DNA of 64,000 bases from Chaenocephalus aceratus (Eukaryota; Chordata; Actinopteri; Perciformes; Channichthyidae): the NCBI GenBank assembly GCA_023974075.1, contig CM043792.1, forward strand, positions 18,121,373-18,185,372, read 5' to 3'. The notes beneath the pieces were generated by a model, which searched no databases, had not been told where the DNA came from, and worked only from the letters and a program-made list of their open reading frames with translations. Positions 1 to 39,778 of this stretch are shown one piece after another; position 1 is the first letter of the stretch; every line of letters starts with the position of its first letter. Position numbers and translations under genes: made by a program.

Positions 1-1950
1 AGTGAGAGGTGACAAGGGGAGCACGTCTGTAACCCGACACCGTTGCAATGAATCGACATCTGACCAATCACGGCTTTGATACGGCCACTAGTGCAGGTGA
101 AGAGATGTCGGTGAAAAGACAGACCGAGAGGGGAAAAAACAAAACATGAAGAAACTAGAGCATCACTCGAAGGTGGGTTATTGTATGAGTCAAATGTACA
201 ACTTGCGAATGTTGTATAAGTACAAATGTACAAATGTCAAACTTTTGCCAATTGCCATATTAAAACATCAGGCTGCAATTCACGACATGAAAAGGCAGTT
301 ATTTCCAGCATTCTTTATTTACCATTCATTCAAGTATGCTATGCCTTTTATCTGCTAATGTACAGGGGGACGATAAACTGTCTGTCTAGTTGGCTTACAT
401 AACAGTTAAAGTTTACAGCCTAAAAAACATGGAGCATTTTTCCCCCTTGTATTCATTTTTATGTCAATTTGCACATTTCATGGTGATGCTCAGCCTCTCC
501 CCTTAACTCCTAACAGTCATCATCATGTCAACCACAACACAGAGAAATACTGATAGCAATGTGTGTTTAGTTGTTGATACATTGCTGACAGAGGGAACTA
601 CATTTGAATACAGATTTAAGAAATATCAGTTTTTGAGCATGTCATAAGCATGTTTTGTCTTGAATATATATCAACTATATTATAATATAGTATTTATATT
701 ATTGAATTTATTATGATTATTATTATTAGTATAAGTAGTTTATTTGCATTAATTATATTTTAATCTTTTTGAGGCTAGTATTTGGCAGGAAATGCAGACA
801 TACAAGCACATTTACCTCACTGTATAAAAAAGTAACTTGATAATAATAATAAACAGGAATTATATTTGCAAAGTAGCCTACGTTGTTTCCAAAATCTCAC
901 AATGTCGCTTGGGGCCCCAAGTTGGCCAGGGGCGGTCAGGGGGAGAGGAGCCTGAGGTGACATTCCACAATTTTGCATTGCCAACTATGTGCGTGAACAC
1001 ACGTGAACGCAAACACGCGCACACACGCACACACATGTTCTGTTATGGTATATTTCTCTTTCAATAAATGTTCATTGAGGAAAACAGTATCAGTGTCTTA
1101 TTTTATATTCATCACATTGAATGCTGAACTTGATGGGCCGGCCCACCGGTGGGTCCGGACCATGACATGAAACACTGGCTTGCTTGTATCAAATCAATAC
1201 ATCCCAGACATCATTGGAACGGGAAGAATCTCAGCTACAACACTAACTAAAGCATTTCCATCTCCAGTAAACACAGCCTACATGGCAAGCATTTTTGTAA
1301 TATACAGTAATGTAAAATAAGCACTATCTTTGAACTCACTGCCAAAAATAATATGAAATTCACCCCTGGTGTCAATCTGTCTGTCATCCCTTGATTCTAC
1401 TTGCTTTGACTGTTCAAATGAGATGTTAACCATCAAAATGAGATTAGGGGTTCCAGAGATATCACTGTGCAAAACACACCGGACAATTTTGACCGAATAT
1501 AGCATGGGAAGGGGGGTATGACCTAACGCAAGAGAAGGGTTAAGATAGTTCCTTTTGAGCAGTAATGGAGTTAACGTACGTTAATTATTAAGAGCTCCTG
1601 CCTTTGGCCACTGGGAGGCAGTGAACACCCATGACTTTAAGGTCGACCGTTAATTGTTTCCTTTTTTAAATAATTAGCAGTAATTACTGCTGAAAAAACA
1701 CTAGTTTTATTGTAACACTAGTGTTACAATAAAACCATCTTGTCTGTGACGTTAGTAACTATCATTAGGCCTATGCATCATACTTTGTTAGCAGGTCATA
1801 TATGTTGGGTTTTTGTCTCACTAGAGTCATTTCAGCTGTCAAATAAATGTATAGGGAGATATTGTTCAATAGTTTCATCTGAGTTGAAGTAGAGCAGCAG
1901 CACATTTAAATATTTGTCCGTCGTGTTAAGACTTATTTGAGAGACAGCAA
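1..1950. other. Intergenic DNA left of limd2, no gene seen
   Basis: No convincing coding exon was found on either strand. The open frames are short and resemble no family I recognise. The stretch is AT-rich and contains a TAT/ATT-rich patch near 660-760, a short CA-rich run near 1015-1035, a GC-rich palindromic patch near 1135-1160, and a perfect palindrome listed separately. It could hold upstream regulatory DNA of limd2 or the far end of a neighbouring gene. Nothing in the sequence decides this. Confidence 0.5.
1705..1734. repeat. Perfect 30-bp palindrome
   Basis: The 15-base arms meet at a central CTAG and are perfectly self-complementary with no loop. The flanks are AT-rich. It may be the centre of an old foldback or MITE-like element. 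I see no target duplication to support that. Confidence 0.7.
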
Positions 1951-3343
1951 GCGCATTTCGTGGCATCTGCAGGCAGTGGCAAGTCCTTCCGGCATATGCC
2001 ACAGAGGCCGCTACTCTGTGGTAGCTGTGGCAAGTCCTTCCGGCATATGCCACAGATGCCACAACTTGCCGAGGCATCTGCCGCTGCTCAACGGGAGTTG
2101 CTACAAGATGCCAGAGAAGGTTTACTGTAGCTGCCACTCGCCTTCCGTGGCAAATGCAGCTATTTAAACCCGTATTTATCGTGTAAAATGTCGCTGTTTA
2201 GGCATGACTTTATCGAACTGATCTGTACACAGGACTGATGTGCGATCTCTATTTTTCAAAAAGATTATACATTATCATTTCTATTCAATTTTACTTGGAG
2301 CATGGTTTTCTAAAATAAACAAACGTGCTATATTTATGATGAAATATTGGCGAGTGAGGGTTGCAACGCCCTTGGCAATTGTCGCTTCTTGAGGGGAGTT
2401 TCCACACGATAAACCAGGTGTATGACGAGTAAAGACAAATAATTAACAAATAAATATCTGTATTGACACAGCAACGTGTACACTGGTGTTATTAGACTTG
2501 GCTACAGACTTAGGGCAGCTGTAACTGATTGCAGTTGCCACTGCTCGTGAGATGCTAAGTTTACTTTATAAATTAGGCAAAGGACTTATATTTGCCCCAT
2601 GCCTTCAGCAGCGGCAGGCCATTCACTTTGATTTGATCCAGTTATGAAATGTCATCATTTCGACAATAAAGAAATGCTACATAAACGTTATCTTGCACGT
2701 TTTATCGAACCATCTCCGTTTCTAACTTTCAATATATTTAAAAAGAGATCTCTCTCTCATCTGCGTGCGGGGGCGGGGCCTCACAGACATGCTGCTGCGC
2801 TGTGCACACAGTTCTGCCGGTAATGAATTAGGATACATTTTGTGAGGAAACTTTTCCACCAATAATTCCAATAAGTATTCCAAAATGTATTCACTTCAGG
2901 TTTACGAAAGTAACTGTATTCGGATTAGTTGTTTATCAAATGTAACGCGAGCTGAATACAGTTAGGCTACTTGGTTTTTGTAGGCTATTCTGATTACGTA
3001 ACGCCGTTACATGTATTCCGTAACCCAACCCTGTGTACAGATCATCAGTCCTGTGTACAGATCAGTTCGATAAAGTCATGCCAAAACAGCGACATTTTAC
3101 ACGATAAATACGGGTTTAAATAGCAGCATTTGCCACGGAAGGCGAGTGGCAGCTACCGTACATTCTCTTACTCTGGCATCTTGTGGCAACTCCCGTTGAG
3201 CAGCGGCAGATGCCTCGGCAAATTGTGGCATCTGTGGCATATGCCGGAAGTACTTGCCACAGCTACCACAGAGTAGCGGCCTCTGTGGCATATGCCGGAA
3301 GAACTTGCCACTGCCTGCAGATGCCACGAAATGAGCCAGGCCC
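1951..3343. mobile_element. DNA element with ~290-bp terminal inverted repeats
   Basis: The left arm (about 1951-2240) and right arm (about 3043-3343) are near-identical inverted copies, enclosing roughly 800 bp of unrelated AT-rich DNA. Each arm carries two direct copies of a motif containing the self-complementary core CCGGCATATGCC. The arms' inner ends share a CTGTGTACAGATCAG sequence, and the right side has that motif twice. No transposase reading frame is visible inside, so this is probably a non-autonomous element. I could not find a clear target-site duplication and cannot name the superfamily. Short open frames over the arms are by-products of the repeats, not genes. Confidence 0.75.
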
Positions 3344-3660
3344 TACTGATTTATTTGTGTCATTCATAGATAGTAGAAATTGAAACCAAACGGAACTGTT
3401 TCAAAAACCAAAACAAATGTAGAGTTGACTCCATTACATACATTTGTATTATTTAGATAGTATTGTATATTTTCAAAGAAATACATAACAGAAAAAGTCC
3501 ATACAAGGACATTGTCAATTTCATAGTATGCATGCACATGGTCCTGTATCATGATTTACTCCATAACATTGATATACTTTTTATTCTATATTATCTTGTT
3601 TTATTTTCACCCTGTCTTAAATGTATTGTCTATTAGTCTCACTTGTTTTTTGTGTTGCTT
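3344..3660. other. AT-rich spacer, nothing recognised
   Basis: No exon, RNA gene or clear repeat was recognised between the inverted-repeat element and the limd2 promoter area. Confidence 0.4.
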
Positions 3661-3669
3661 TTCTTTTTA

Positions 3670-3985
3670 AAGGGGAGCGGCCAAGATGGTTTCGGTCAAG
3701 GAATTGCCTCATCGTGATCGAAATGATTTACCCTATCAAAATATGATAGAATTTAATAGAATAGAATCATCAAAAGAGTACTTCTTCCACCACTAGTTCT
3801 ATTGGGGAGGGATAATACACTTAACAGTGCCATCCTTGTTCGATTCTCAGCTGGGATTTGTCCGACAGTCAGTGAATGCATCAAGAGCAGACGAGAACCA
3901 ATCGCGTGCGACATCCTGCTGAAGAAGAAGGAAAAAAAACGCTCTGTTGAAAATTGAGACGTGAAGCGAAGCAGAGGCTATAAAC
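3670..3985 (+). promoter_or_regulatory. limd2: Probable limd2 promoter region
   Basis: A CCAAGATGG motif, matching the YY1 consensus, lies at 3681-3689. A CCAAT box (NF-Y type) is at 3898-3902 in a locally CpG-containing stretch. A weak TATA-like CTATAAAC occurs near 3978-3985. Together they sit just before the presumed 5'UTR exon. The transcription start is not visible in sequence alone and is inferred to lie between about 3950 and 4010. Confidence 0.35.
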
Positions 3986-4119
3986 TAACCGGCATCTGGG
4001 CCAGCAGCGTCTGCAACAAAAGCCTCGCAAAAACCTGCTGAATGAGAGAGCAAATATCTACCTCCAGCAACTGAGTGAACAGACGTTTTGAGCTAGTGTG
4101 TGGCAGACAAGAAGCGCAG

Positions 4120-21360
<17,241 letters not shown>

Positions 21361-24145
21361 TGATACCGGCCTGTGTCCCACTCCATCCATGCCTCTTCTT
21401 TTCCTCCTCCTAACACCTCCAATACATCACGATGAACACATGCCTCATATGCTGGGGCACTGTTAAATCACCCACGCGCTCACTCACTTTTTAAATACCA
21501 TCAAAACAGATACAGGCACGAACAAAAACAGGAAATGACTGGCCAGTCGTTATCCATACTATTTTACAAATAATTTTTTGGGTTCAATTTAATTGATATC
21601 TATATTTTCCTTTTTTATTCCCCAATTTCCCATTTGGAGTTGGTAGTTGATTGTGACCAAAAGCCTTCCCCGAAATGAGGAGTATAATACAAATAATCAC
21701 TTTTCTTTTCGTATTCTTTTGAAGAATTTGCACCGTTTTATTTCCTTTTTAATAAGTCAACTGTATGCTCAGGCAAACATTTCAGAGGGGCTAAAGAGCA
21801 TCCATGTTTTGCAGTAGAGTATACACTCAGGTCAATTTTCACCCAATGATTTAAAAAAGAAAAACACATAGTTTCACTTATTTCAAATACACAAATTATA
21901 ATAATACTCCTCGATATTGTGACTTTGCTGTCAGTCATGTCAGTTTGCTAGGTTTCACATATTTGAGGAACAAACAGGGTACAGAGTACTGTAGAGTAAC
22001 CTCGCACATCAGCAACAACTCACCTCGTTTTAGTTCCATCATTGTTCGCTTCATCTTGTGGTTTGTTCTTATGTTACTGACCACTGTTAGTCTTATCCTT
22101 GCATGTTGGGATGACTGGGTCTTAATAGCCTTATCTTATGACTGTATTGATCTTTTGTGTCGTGAATGATTTTATGTGTTTCATTGATGCATAGCTAATC
22201 ACATTTTAAGGTTTTTGAGAAGCGCCTGAGTTTGGATTTGATTAATGTCGTGGCATAAGATAATCCTCTCTGAGCTTTTATTGATGGTGGAAATTGTAAT
22301 GGAATTCTCAGTTTGTGTTTTGTATACTATCTGTACGTAGCGCTGTAGTTTGTGATTAGTGAACATTCCCCACCTTACTGTACTCTCGTCTTGCACATAT
22401 GACCACACATGATCACCGGACAAGATAATCACAGGGAAACTGAGGCCTTGTCCGTAAATATCCCTCACTCCGGCAGGTGAAACATCTTGAGAGGAGCTGT
22501 AAACATTTGGTTGAATTGATTATTACATTTGTCAAAAACCAGGTTGTTGAAGGACAGAGCTTACGCCTTGCAGGAAACCACAACATTTTATTCCCTCATC
22601 ATTTCATCACAGTCAGTTGTTGTTGTTGTCTTGTTGTGATTTCTCCCTGTGTTGTATTTGAGAGTGCTCATATAGCTGGACAGTTATTTTATGGTGGTCA
22701 TAGAGGGATCCAATTTAGTCAGTGTCTTGAACATCCATCGTTTTGTTACCCCCAGTAAGTGTGGACGGGTTTCCTTTTTAAATAAATGCCTTCCTGTTCT
22801 AATCTCCTGTCTTATTAGCTAAATACATCTTAGCGCCTGGACCTATTTCTGAGTAATGAATTTAAAGAAGGTGGCTGAGGTAGGGTTTGTCACAGTATTA
22901 GTCCCCACTGTGCTGCATGCTGCATGCAAAACCCATTGCGGAGCACCCCCTGCTGGGGAGAGTGTGACAGTAGTGTCTAGTGAGAGAGAAAGAAAAATGA
23001 CTTGCCCCTCAATTCAACTTAGCCTTTTATTCAAAGTTTTTGAAAACGTTGCCTCTGTCTCCAGTGCAGCTACTGCACTCCAGAGATTTTTATTTATTTT
23101 ATTTTATTCCAAAAAGAGAATTTAACCACATTACACACTATTTACTCTTTATATTTCATTCTATACAAAGAATGAGTCAAAAGCACTCAAATATCTCATA
23201 AAAGGAAAATGTCCGAATACCACTGAGACTTGTCTTACACTTTAATGACACAAAATGTAGTTTTTGTGACTGAAGGTTTACTGTGAATTGCAGCATGCTG
23301 TGCAGAATTGAAACTTAACTGAAACATGGATGGATATATCTGCTACTTTCTTTCTTTCTTTCTTTTAAAGAGAAGCCTTAGGAATAAATTGCTGACCTTA
23401 TTACTTTTTCAAATGAGCACACACCTTGACGAACACATTTCCTAATGCCTTTTCAGCAACAGACCAGTTTAGTTTAGAGGCCCACTCTTAAACATAAGAT
23501 GACGTCACTCAACCAGCAGCCATTTCCTCCATCTAACCTCTTCTTATCCACATAAATGTACAAAGTTCTGTATTTGACAATGTATATTTTACAATATAAA
23601 ATGGTCATCTGAAACCCTGAGAATGCTTTAAAATCAAGAGTAATGTATCTAGAAATGCTGTCTTTGTCATTCTCTGTAAGCAGTTCGCCAAGGTACAACT
23701 GCAGAATCTGTGAATTGCAACTTCTCAGTTTAGCAGACTCTTAACGCTGGTGCCAAGAGGCTCAGGTGAATGATTGCAGACTAACGTCATAAATGTTAAA
23801 CCTGTGAGTCATTTCATTTTTGTGCTTATGTTGTTGAGGACTTACAATGCTGTTGTCAACGAGACATTTTAAATGTATGCATCTTTGAAAATGTATTCTG
23901 TGTTACAGACTTGACTTGTGGATTGAGGTGGCCTTACAGCAAAAGGACGCTTGGACTGTTTTCAGTCGTTCTCTTCTCCCTTCTCTCTGTTACTTAATTT
24001 GTTATGAAAGTGTAACATTTTAAAATGTAAGCGCCCCCCTTTCTACGCCTCTATACACAATCATTTTGTGCATTTTATTTCTTTTTCTTTTTTACATGCT
24101 TTTGGAGAAAAAAAATAAACGCTGGTGTTGATTTAACTCAGTGAT
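21361..24145 (+). other. limd2: limd2 3'UTR with two candidate poly(A) signals
   Basis: AATAAA occurs at 22781-22786 and at 24114-24119. The second is followed by a GTGTTG/TGTTTGTG-type GT-rich element and is the better candidate, implying a 3'UTR of about 2.8 kb. The first would give about 1.4 kb. A short (CTTT)n tract lies near 23347-23365. No other gene was seen. The true end needs transcript data. Confidence 0.5.
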
Positions 24146-26050
24146 GTTTGTGTTTTAATTAATGTAAAGAAAGATAAATCCTTGAATTCCAAGGACAATA
24201 AGGACTGAATCTCTTGATGCGAGAATATGACAATGTCCAGCTCTTGAATTGTGAAATTCTTGTCAGTTTATTTCTACTTTTAGACGCTTTATAAATTCCG
24301 ATTTTGGCTTAACCATTCATGGTTCCTGCTTCCCCATGTGCAGATTTGCGGACATTCTGAATGTGTCCCTTTGGGTTCTGAGTAATTAGATTTGTTTAGA
24401 AACCAAACAATAAAGAAACAAAAAGCGATAAACCTGTGATAAAAATGTCCATTAGTTGCAGTCCTATACCAAACTGTTAGAAATTACTTAATCTAACTAC
24501 AACAGTAAAATCATGCTTTAACAAATGAATTAGTAATGATAATATAATGATATATCTTATTGCACGAGGACATTTTTCAACATTGAGTAAAGTCGTTCTT
24601 TTTATTTTTTATACTTTTTAATTTTAGCTTCCATAAACCTCATACTATTTTTTTCATTTCTCTATTGATCTGGAACTTGCTACAACATACAAATTATCCC
24701 AATGGGGACCAATACAGGCTTATTTTACATTCGACCTTAAATGAAGATTACTTGTCAATGCATGTTATATACTTCTACCACAGTATTTATGACAGTATAT
24801 ATACTTTTAGATCTTTCATTTTATTTGCAACAACAAAGTAGGTAAGGGTTAACAGGTTAACAACATAAAGACATCAACAAAAGATGTGCATGGAAAATGT
24901 GTGTTTTGCAGGGAATACGATCTATGGAGTCAATGTGGGCATAAATGTATAGTAGTTATTAATGTTTACTGTTGCATCAATAATAGAAAGGAATATTTAA
25001 TAGAAGGTATATATTAATAGAAAAAACACTTTTGCTTAAAGAATATGAATACTTCCCCTACCACTGGTGCATCAATAGAATGGCAAAAAGCTGCGTGGAT
25101 GTGCACAATGATACCTTAAATATGGATTTTCCTATAATTATGAAGGCAGCACGAGAGCGATCTACGTCACAACTGGTCCGCCCCTTTAACAATATCGTGA
25201 GCGCGCTTGCAGAAAGATTTCGACCGAGTAACAGCGCGCTCCCGATGCAGCACGGCGTTTATTTAGATACTTTAGTAACCAGAAATCCCCCTGGGAATAA
25301 ATCCATGTTTTTACACCCGTATGGGGGACGGAGAGTGAAGTATTTGGAAAACATGGACACGACTTTGGAGTAAAGTGTTCACGACTTGTTGAAGTGTAAA
25401 AAAGCGGGTTCCGGTGGCGATATTTTTTCTGTCAGGAAGTTTGACGTATTCGGCTGGAGATTATTTGTTACTTTGTTTTGCTTTGGGGGGGGGGCAGTTG
25501 TGGACTGCAGTCTGCTACAGAAACTGCACGCAAACTCTGACTCCGAGAAAAGACTGCGTTTTCTTTCACATTAGAGTCAGTTTTAATACTTTTAGCAACC
25601 GTAATTTACGTACGAAGCTCTGCGAGGTGTAAAACATCGATGGAGTTAATCGAACTCCCCTAAAATAAATCGAGGTTATGTGTACAACAACGTATATTTG
25701 AGCCAGTTTTTGCAACATGTCGCGCACTTAATAAAGTATACTTCTTATGCATTCACATGCATTCTTATATGTTTTTTAAAAACCATATTTAAGTTGCAAT
25801 GAGATGACAGTATATGCAGAATAAGGATATCTGCAGCCTGCTGTATTGTGGACTCCAACCTGGCAACGCAAAGAAGGAAAATCTGCAAATTTAGCAGGAA
25901 GAGGGGCTATCAAAATCACGGAAATCGTTCGGTCTTTTCCTCTGGCGAAGCTGTTGCTTACAAATGGATTTCAAACAGGCCATACAGTTATTATTACACC
26001 TTTCTTGGTGGTTTTTGTGCTCCGTGATTGGCGGTATCCAGCGCCCTGAT
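24146..26050. other. limd2-map3k3 intergenic region with CpG-bearing part
   Basis: The first kilobase is AT-rich. From about 25140 to 25630 the sequence is richer in CpG (for example GAGCGCGCTTG near 25200 and AACAGCGCGCTC near 25231), suggesting a promoter-associated region for map3k3. A 113-codon open frame at 25032-25373 has no recognised domain. Reverse CCAAT boxes lie near 26027 and 26191. Confidence 0.4.
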
Positions 26051-26059
26051 CTGCATGCT

Positions 26060-26446
26060 TAGCAGAGTCGTCTGTGAACAATGCAAACATGTTTTGGAAA
26101 TTTAAGTTTTCCAAAGGTCCGAGGCTGCAGCGTATCAGGAGTTAGTCTCTGGGACACAGCTGGAGAAGCCTGATGTAGCCTGCTTTTTTCCCATTGGAAC
26201 ATTTTCTGTGTGCAAATCACAGCTGTCTGTTTGTTTTTACAACCTGGAGACTATCCGTTTGTGTGAGTGCGTTAATTTTCCGTTGAAGAAGAAGAGTTAT
26301 CTGGGGGGGGTCAGCCCCGCCATGGCGCCCCACTCTCACACACGCTCACCGGTGTGACGGTCTGCCGGTGGACACCGATGGACGTGAATGACGGCTGGAA
26401 CTACTGCGTCATCCCTGCTGCGAGACACCGGTGACGCAAACCACAG
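26060..26446 (+). other. map3k3: map3k3 non-coding exon 1 (5'UTR), start approximate
   Basis: A GC-rich stretch ends in CCACAG before a GTGAGAGT donor at 26447. The left border is a guess. It joins to the second exon 29734-29814, which carries the start codon. Two upstream reading frames lie in it: 26322-26357 (12 codons with stop, start context CCGCCATGG) and 26378-26434 (19 codons with stop). Confidence 0.5.
26322..26357 (+). promoter_or_regulatory. Upstream ORF in the map3k3 leader, optimal start context
   Basis: The ATG lies in CCGCCATGG, a full Kozak match, and the frame stops after 11 residues. If the leader is transcribed from upstream of it, most scanning ribosomes would start here, lowering map3k3 translation. 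A second, weaker upstream frame follows at 26378-26434. Confidence 0.4.
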
Positions 26447-29400
26447 GTGAGAGTTGTGCAAGTGATGACAGGTATTTGATGATTGAATTATGCTGCATTC
26501 AGGTCATGTGGGAACATTTTTAACTACAGGTTGTGCCAATTCTCCGATTTCAATTAAATGATATATTCGTGTGTGTGTATATATATATTCACTGTTAGAA
26601 AGTATGATATACAAATGTATATGATTGTATGTTAACGTTGAAACAGTATAAGCAAACATAAGTAAATAAACATTTTTAATTAAAAACATTTAAACAAATC
26701 TTACATATAAGATCAAATACATATTTATATAGGCGTACTGAATCAAATATACATGGCCGAATATGAGCAAAACTCGTTCTAGGATTCGTTTAATAAACAC
26801 TGTCTTCAATCACATTCCCTGCGTTCATTTATCTTCATTTACACAGGGTCGGTTGGCCGAGCATGCATCCTCAATTACAGCACCACCATGTTTACATTTG
26901 GACAGAACACTTCATTATTTAACAAAACAACATCAAACAGAACACATAATTGTTTTTTTAAAGTCACATGCTTGTATATGTAATTAATTGAGTATGGGTT
27001 TTAATTTACTTATTAAGGAAGTATTTTACCAATAGTAAATGAGACTGCTTCACAATCAGCAATCCTTCTAGAGTAGTTCCTGATGCACCATTGAAAGGAA
27101 GTGCAGTGAAATATGTATCTAATTTTCAGAGGTAAATTAGGTACATAATTCACTTTATTATTTATTGGGAAAAGCACCAATAAATAAAGCTTCCAATTAA
27201 GTAGAGAGTTATTCATGGTCTGCAATAAGTCCTTTGCATTCATTTGAAATGTATGTACTCAAATACTTACAAGTGTAGGGCTTAATTTGTCCGGTTTGAA
27301 CACTTTAAACATAAAATAAGAATGAGATGTGGTTGTTGTTCATTGTAGTTAAACTATAAGCCCTCTCTGTGATAGTGTCATGGGTTTTTATTGACATGTA
27401 AAGATAGATGTTGATAGCTGTGCCAACTGGATAAAGGTATGGACCTCAGAAGGCCCTCCGACTTTTTCTCTCTGATCTTTGTTAACTTTTCTATAACCTT
27501 CACATGTTGTCATCTGTAATGCAGAATAGGAAGATTTTAAAAACTCCTTGTAATTTTGTAGAGCTTATCTCTCGGCATCTTTCTATACAAATACATCTGT
27601 ATGTATGTATGTATTGAAACATTACAAGCAACATTTGAAACTTTAGCCAAGGCAAGTAACGAGATTTTGAGACTGTTAACATTGCAATATTCAAATGTGG
27701 TGGGTTACCTTGAACCCAAAACACGTGCACCTGAAACAGGAGAGTCATCAGGCCAGAATTTTGCTGTGAAGCACTGAGTCCAGATGCATGACTGGCCAAA
27801 GACAGAGTAAGAACTGTGGCTGGGAAAAACAGCCTCAGACTAAACACCTCTCAAAGCAGACAGAAAAAAGAGGGGGGAAGAAAATCCATGTAAATCCTGC
27901 TAGTCCTGGAAATGTGATACAAGAAAAATAAAGCGGGCACAGCTGACTGGACTGGTAGAGCGCAGCCTCTTTTTCCATTGAATTCTCTGCATTCCACCTG
28001 GGAGGTAATTAAAAGCAGGGGACAGCAGAGGGTCTCTGGGGGAATGCACAGGGAGGATAGTTGTTGTGTTGTTGACTTCAGGGGACCTGAGGTACACACA
28101 TCTCCAGCATTACCTCTACTGATGAGATGATGGCTCTGAGAGTCCTAAAGTGATTGTACATCCATGCAACTTGCACACTTAAACAGGGGATAATATGGCA
28201 CAACAAGGTTACATAAGTTACAACATTTTAAAAGAGGGTAATATGAAACTTACATTTCAAAAGTAAACTTCCAAATGCTGGGCACATGCATGAAGTTCAA
28301 AGGGTTGAAGGACTTAGGTACTTGGCACCTATACTCCATTGGCAGGAGAACATGAGAGAGCGGGAGCCTGAAAGCAGCGTGGTAACGGTCCGCCAACCAC
28401 AGACAGACATGCCTGGCATTCCTGTGGGTGATTATTACCCAGAATCCACAGAGTCAATGAGTTGCCGCAGGTACCGATGCTCACCGTTTTCTTCTCAAAA
28501 AGCCTTCTGACTGTGCCAGTCTATCCTAAGTGTGCTCACTGTTCCAGAAACCCAAAATGACCAAAGGCCACTTTATCATTGTCAATTACATGTATTAAGC
28601 CATACAGAACTGCCAAATCAGCATTTAGTGCAACAGCAATCCCTGGCTTCAAGTTTCAGAGCATGAAGATAATCCCAAGGAGTTTCACAAAATGAGATAT
28701 GCAGGTTTGAAATGTTTCATAAAGAGAATTTGAGTTGTGGTATCCTCCCCTGCAGAGATAAGTTAAGGTAGAGATGTTGGGTGATTGTCTTTTGATTGTA
28801 ATACCTTTTTACCAACCAATGTTTTCCATCATATTTTGTGATTGTGAAAACTAAGTTTGTGTTCTCCTTTGTTAAATTACTCAGTATTCCTCAGGGTTGT
28901 GAGAATCAGCATTTCGATCTCCCTCTTTGTATCTCACAAACAGAACATTGACAATAAAGTTGACTTTGACTTGGCTTTGAATTCAATTTCTTAACAATAC
29001 AGATTTGGGGAAACCCTCTTCATAAAAGGAAATGCCTCACTTTATAGTGCTGTTGACGGCATATACGAGGCCGGTAATATTGCCCTGTTAACAATGGAGC
29101 TATAACCCAGCTGAGTTGGGGGTTTTTGCAGCTCGTGCAATCAGAGAGGTTTAAAGCTGGTAGATATTTAAAATGGATGAAAACTCCCTGTTAAACTTCC
29201 CTTTTAAACCGTGCCATACTGATCACTGCCAGTGCAGCTTGAATTTCAGCCGTTTCCAATTGTCATGTCTTTTCTTGTGCAAAACACACAATTCACATTC
29301 TCATGCATTGCACACTTTCTCATTCACTGAAGGTTCAGGTCATTCACTCAGACACATCTTTAGGTATGTGTTGTGCAGGCTTAGATTACATGTTTTTTAA

Positions 29401-29733
29401 ATGTCTGCAAGGAACTATGAAAAAAGGTACTGCAAAAGAACATTTGGTTCCGTTAGTTCACAGTAAAACAATGTTCTGTCTTTTCTTTTACTTGCATATC
29501 ATAAAATAGGGTTGAAGCCACATTGTCATCTAAACCTTCAGTTTATTCCCCATTTCTTAGTCCTAATGTTAATAATATTTACCACTGAGTAATGTTTTAT
29601 GGGCTGAGGTACTTGTATGCTGAACAACCTTTTTCATATGTCATCTCCTGTCTTACTCACATGCTTGCGTGCCATCGTAAGTTATTACACTCTTTATCTT
29701 AACACAAATTCATTTTCTGTTTTACCACTCCAG
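26447..29733 (+). other. map3k3 intron 1, no further gene seen
   Basis: AT-rich intron. A LINE-like 3' tail with GACAATAAAGTTGACTTTG lies near 28890-28975, similar in kind to the tail at 8930-9018. Otherwise no recognised feature. Confidence 0.45.
28890..28980 (+). repeat. LINE 3'-tail fragment
   Basis: AGCATTTCGATCTCC followed by ACATTGACAATAAAGTTGAC matches the general form of teleost non-LTR 3' ends (a CATTTCG box, then GACAATAAAG). It is too short to assign to a family. Confidence 0.45.
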
Positions 29734-29810
29734 GCTGTTGGTGAGTTTGCACACCACAGACGTGTTTCTGAGGACTTGGTTTGAAGACCACGTGAGCTAA
29801 CATTGCCACA

Positions 29811-39778
<9,968 letters not shown>

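Noticed and set aside
25032..25373. 113-codon open frame upstream of map3k3
   Set aside because: No recognised domain, no splice or start context, and it lies in the CpG-bearing promoter side of map3k3.
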